Below are positions 62,320-64,000 of a stretch of DNA of 64,000 nt, piece by piece. The stretch lies in contig NZ_BMCT01000009.1 in NCBI RefSeq assembly GCF_014635325.1, positions 1 through 64,000 on the forward strand, given 5' to 3'. The notes beneath the pieces are model-generated. The model ran no database searches. It was not told the DNA's origin and saw only the letters and a program-made list of their open reading frames with translations. Positions within the stretch are counted from its first letter, which is position 1. Each line of letters opens with the position of its first letter. The position numbers were made by a program, and so were the translations under genes. The stretch is from Azorhizobium oxalatiphilum (GTDB lineage Bacteria; Pseudomonadota; Alphaproteobacteria; Rhizobiales; Xanthobacteraceae).

Positions 62320-62398
62320 TGACCTGCTCCCCAACTTTGGGCCACCCAGAACTGGAAAATTCCAGTTCCGATTGGCGGGAAAGCAGGGGAGCAGGTCA
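62320..62398. mobile_element. 79-bp MITE-like element with terminal inverted repeats
   Basis: Ends in 13-bp perfect inverted repeats TGACCTGCTCCCC (62320-62332) and GGGGAGCAGGTCA (62386-62398), which resemble IS3-family ends. Inside is a second palindrome, GAACTGGAA-AA-TTCCAGTTC (62349-62368). Too short to code for anything; no target duplication seen. On RNA it would form a nested hairpin just ahead of the leader-peptide gene. Confidence 0.65.
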
Positions 62399-62480
62399 GA
62401 GAAAGAAATCCCTCTACTCCCTCATGGCGTCCGGCGATGGTCGGTTCTATTAGTCTGGCAGACTTAGTTGGGAGAGTGAG

Positions 62481-62711
62481 ATGGCAGATCATAGCCGACC
62501 GGATCAAGCCGCTGCCAATCAGAGCGTGACGAACCCCGGCGAGGAAACAGTTAATGTCCAAGCCGCTGCCATGTCCGACAAGGAGCTCGATGGCGTAGCG
62601 GGAGGGCTGACCATCGCCGGGCTGCCCGTCTTCGATCTAAAGACGAATGCACCAACGCATTATGATATTCATGCCTGGCAGGTCATTTCAGGCCCTATCA
62701 AGGGAACCTGA
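62481..62711 (+). CDS. Double-glycine leader peptide (possible bacteriocin/RiPP precursor)
   Basis: 76 aa. AAAMSDKELDGVAGG at residues 28-42 matches the double-glycine leader (LSDEEL-x-VAGG) cut by C39-peptidase ABC exporters. It leaves a 34-aa core starting LTIAGLPVFDLKTN and ending GPIKGT. The core has no Cys, so not a lantibiotic. GGGAGAG precedes the ATG. A strong terminator follows, supporting a single-gene transcript. No exporter, immunity or modifying enzyme is encoded in the window, so those would be elsewhere. The leader is 42 aa, longer than most. Confidence 0.65.
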   Translation: MADHSRPDQAAANQSVTNPGEETVNVQAAAMSDKELDGVAGGLTIAGLPVFDLKTNAPTHYDIHAWQVISGPIKGT

Positions 62712-62743
62712 GCGGCCAGCGCCGTGACGGCAACAGGCCAAGA

Positions 62744-62779
62744 GGCCCCGCCTCCCGGGAGAGCGGGGCCTTTTCGTTT
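62744..62779 (+). terminator. Intrinsic terminator after the leader-peptide gene
   Basis: GGCCCCGC-N11-GCGGGGCC followed by TTTTCGTTT, 33 bases past the stop. Strong stem and U-run. Confidence 0.85.
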
Positions 62780-62914
62780 CAGCCGTTGCCCACTTGGTTG
62801 CCGCTTGTGATTTCCGGCGCCCCGTCTTCAGGGGCGCAGCACCATCCACGTAATGCAACCCATTGAGGCATAGCTGATCGCCTAGATCAGGGCGCTGACG
62901 TTCATATGCAGCGA

Positions 62915-63925
62915 TCAAGGTGGGGAGGTATTAAGCGCCCGCCATTGCGAGGGAGCCACGCCCGCCCAGCGAAGGAAGGCATGGTCCAGCGTGCTGTGGG
63001 CGGAATAGGATAGGGCGTCCGCAATCTGGCCGATGGGCAGGCGCGTCAGCGCGAGCAGTTCGCGCGCTACGGTAAAGCGCACCTCATCCTTGATGGCCTC
63101 GAAACTGGTCCCGGCGCGGGCCAGATGGCGGGCGAGGGTGCGGGGGCTGATGCCGAGCTCCCGGGCGACGGTTTCGCGGTCCGCCTCGCCCAGCATGAGG
63201 CGCGGGCGCAGGGCGTGCCGCACCTGGGCAGCGGTGTCATCCAGATCGCCGCGCACACGCTGCTGGATGGCGGTGCGCATGTGCAGGTGGCGAGCCGGAT
63301 CCGCGCCGGGCAGCGGTAAGTCCAGATCGGCCCGCCCGATCACGATGGCGGTCTGCTCCTGATCGAATGCCATCGGCGTCCGCAGCGCCTTGCGATAGGG
63401 CGCGAGGGTATCGGGCAGGGCGGCGCACACCAGCGCCCGCAACGGCTGCACGCGGCCGCCGGTCAGCGCCCGCACCATGTTGCATCCCACCGCAATCACC
63501 AGATCATGAATCTGGCGCCCCGGCCCGGTGCCGGGATCATAAAGTCCGTATCCGATCAGTGTGTCGTCGCCGAACGGCTGGAGATAGACGGCGGCGCCAC
63601 GCGAATAGCCGATCTGCAAGCCCACATAATCGCGGAACGCATCCCCTAGTGTCGGGGCGCAGGCCATCATGTCGCCGATCGCGCCCAATGCAGCGTGATC
63701 GCTGCGTGCCCCGAGCAGCAGGCCGAGATGGGGGCAGCGTGCCAGAACGGCGCAGTGCTCCAGCAATGCGATCAGGGTAGGGTAGGGCAGCCGGGCTTCG
63801 GGCTGGAGATGGTCGGGCGTAAGGCCTGAGGAAGCGAAAGCCTCATCCAGGCTCACGCCCAGCTCGGTCAGAAGGGCGGGAAGGTGCGCGACCGGACCCA
63901 CGCGCTGGGATGGAACGTCGTCCAA
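62915..63925 (-). CDS. AraC-family transcriptional regulator (Arabinose_bd type)
   Basis: 336 aa. The N-terminal Arabinose_bd-like sensor (about 10-200: HLPALLTELGVSLDEAFASSGL and RCPHLGLLLGARS) is followed by a C-terminal AraC HTH (ETVARELGISPRTLARHLA and IGQIADALSYSAHSTLDHAFLRW). Related to OruR/ArgR-type regulators of amino-acid use. Stop convergent with the leader-peptide unit; upstream genes lie beyond the window. Confidence 0.88.
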   Translation of the reverse strand: MDDVPSQRVGPVAHLPALLTELGVSLDEAFASSGLTPDHLQPEARLPYPTLIALLEHCAVLARCPHLGLLLGARSDHAALGAIGDMMACAPTLGDAFRDYVGLQIGYSRGAAVYLQPFGDDTLIGYGLYDPGTGPGRQIHDLVIAVGCNMVRALTGGRVQPLRALVCAALPDTLAPYRKALRTPMAFDQEQTAIVIGRADLDLPLPGADPARHLHMRTAIQQRVRGDLDDTAAQVRHALRPRLMLGEADRETVARELGISPRTLARHLARAGTSFEAIKDEVRFTVARELLALTRLPIGQIADALSYSAHSTLDHAFLRWAGVAPSQWRALNTSPP

Positions 63926-64000
63926 AATCTCAGCTCCTGTCCCCTAAAAGCAAGCGGTATCCAATTCCATACGCTAGGCATCTTCCGTTCGGCAAGGCAG

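Overview
The window is high-GC chromosomal DNA of an alphaproteobacterium, most likely a member of the Hyphomicrobiales (inference from gene content and codon use: DUF1275, a GlxA-type regulator, Hcn/opine-oxidase-like trios, KaiC-like ATPase with a hybrid kinase, RR-leader peptides). About two thirds is ordinary chromosome. A genomic island of about 19.8 kb sits in the middle, at a tRNA gene.

Left part (1-8.6 kb): the start of a formate dehydrogenase beta gene and a complete alpha subunit gene on the minus strand. The alpha gene is a selenoprotein: an in-frame UGA at 2555-2557 interrupts an otherwise continuous FdnG-like protein, with a SECIS-like hairpin just after it. Divergent from it lie a TlpA-like thioredoxin, a Tat-exported transglutaminase-like protein and selD, which makes the selenophosphate needed to decode that UGA. 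Next come a small secreted protein and a two-domain kinase.

Middle left (8.6-36.6 kb): a Cache-type histidine kinase with its response regulator; prolyl-tRNA deacylase; an orphan sarcosine oxidase gamma gene; a class III CoA transferase; L-serine dehydratase; and a GlxA regulator. A long minus-strand catabolic block follows. It holds hydantoinase/oxoprolinase A and B, a family 5 peptide-type ABC importer (with one permease fused to one ATPase), an SDR and a three-gene FAD/2Fe-2S amino-acid or opine oxidase, with a divergent IclR regulator. The block looks like uptake and oxidation of a cyclic amide, imino acid or opine-like compound. After it come two small hypotheticals, a hybrid kinase overlapping a KaiC-like ATPase gene, and a DUF1275 membrane protein.

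Island (36,862-56,679): it begins in the 3' end of a tRNA(CAU) gene and ends at an imperfect copy of that 3' end. Copies of a TGTTGGTAT motif flank both ends. It carries a P4-type integrase, an excisionase-like HTH, a replication module (DnaB-type helicase, DUF1376 protein), two large virion-ejection-like proteins and a small terminase. I see no large terminase, portal, capsid, tail or lysis gene. The second half holds an AT-rich two-gene dCTP deaminase cassette, a broken SRAP gene, a C-terminally anchored protein, a MobV-like relaxase, an XRE repressor with candidate operators, a second tyrosine integrase and three small genes. It is either a decayed prophage or a satellite-like element carrying possible defence cargo. 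Just outside its right end lie debris of two more integrases, one almost matching the 3' end and downstream DNA of the left integrase.

Right part (57.5-64 kb): a small lipoprotein, a subtilisin-like autotransporter, two AraC regulators, a 79-bp MITE-like element with a nested palindrome, and a small gene for a double-glycine leader peptide (possible RiPP or bacteriocin precursor) with its own terminator. No rRNA, CRISPR array or complete insertion sequence was seen.
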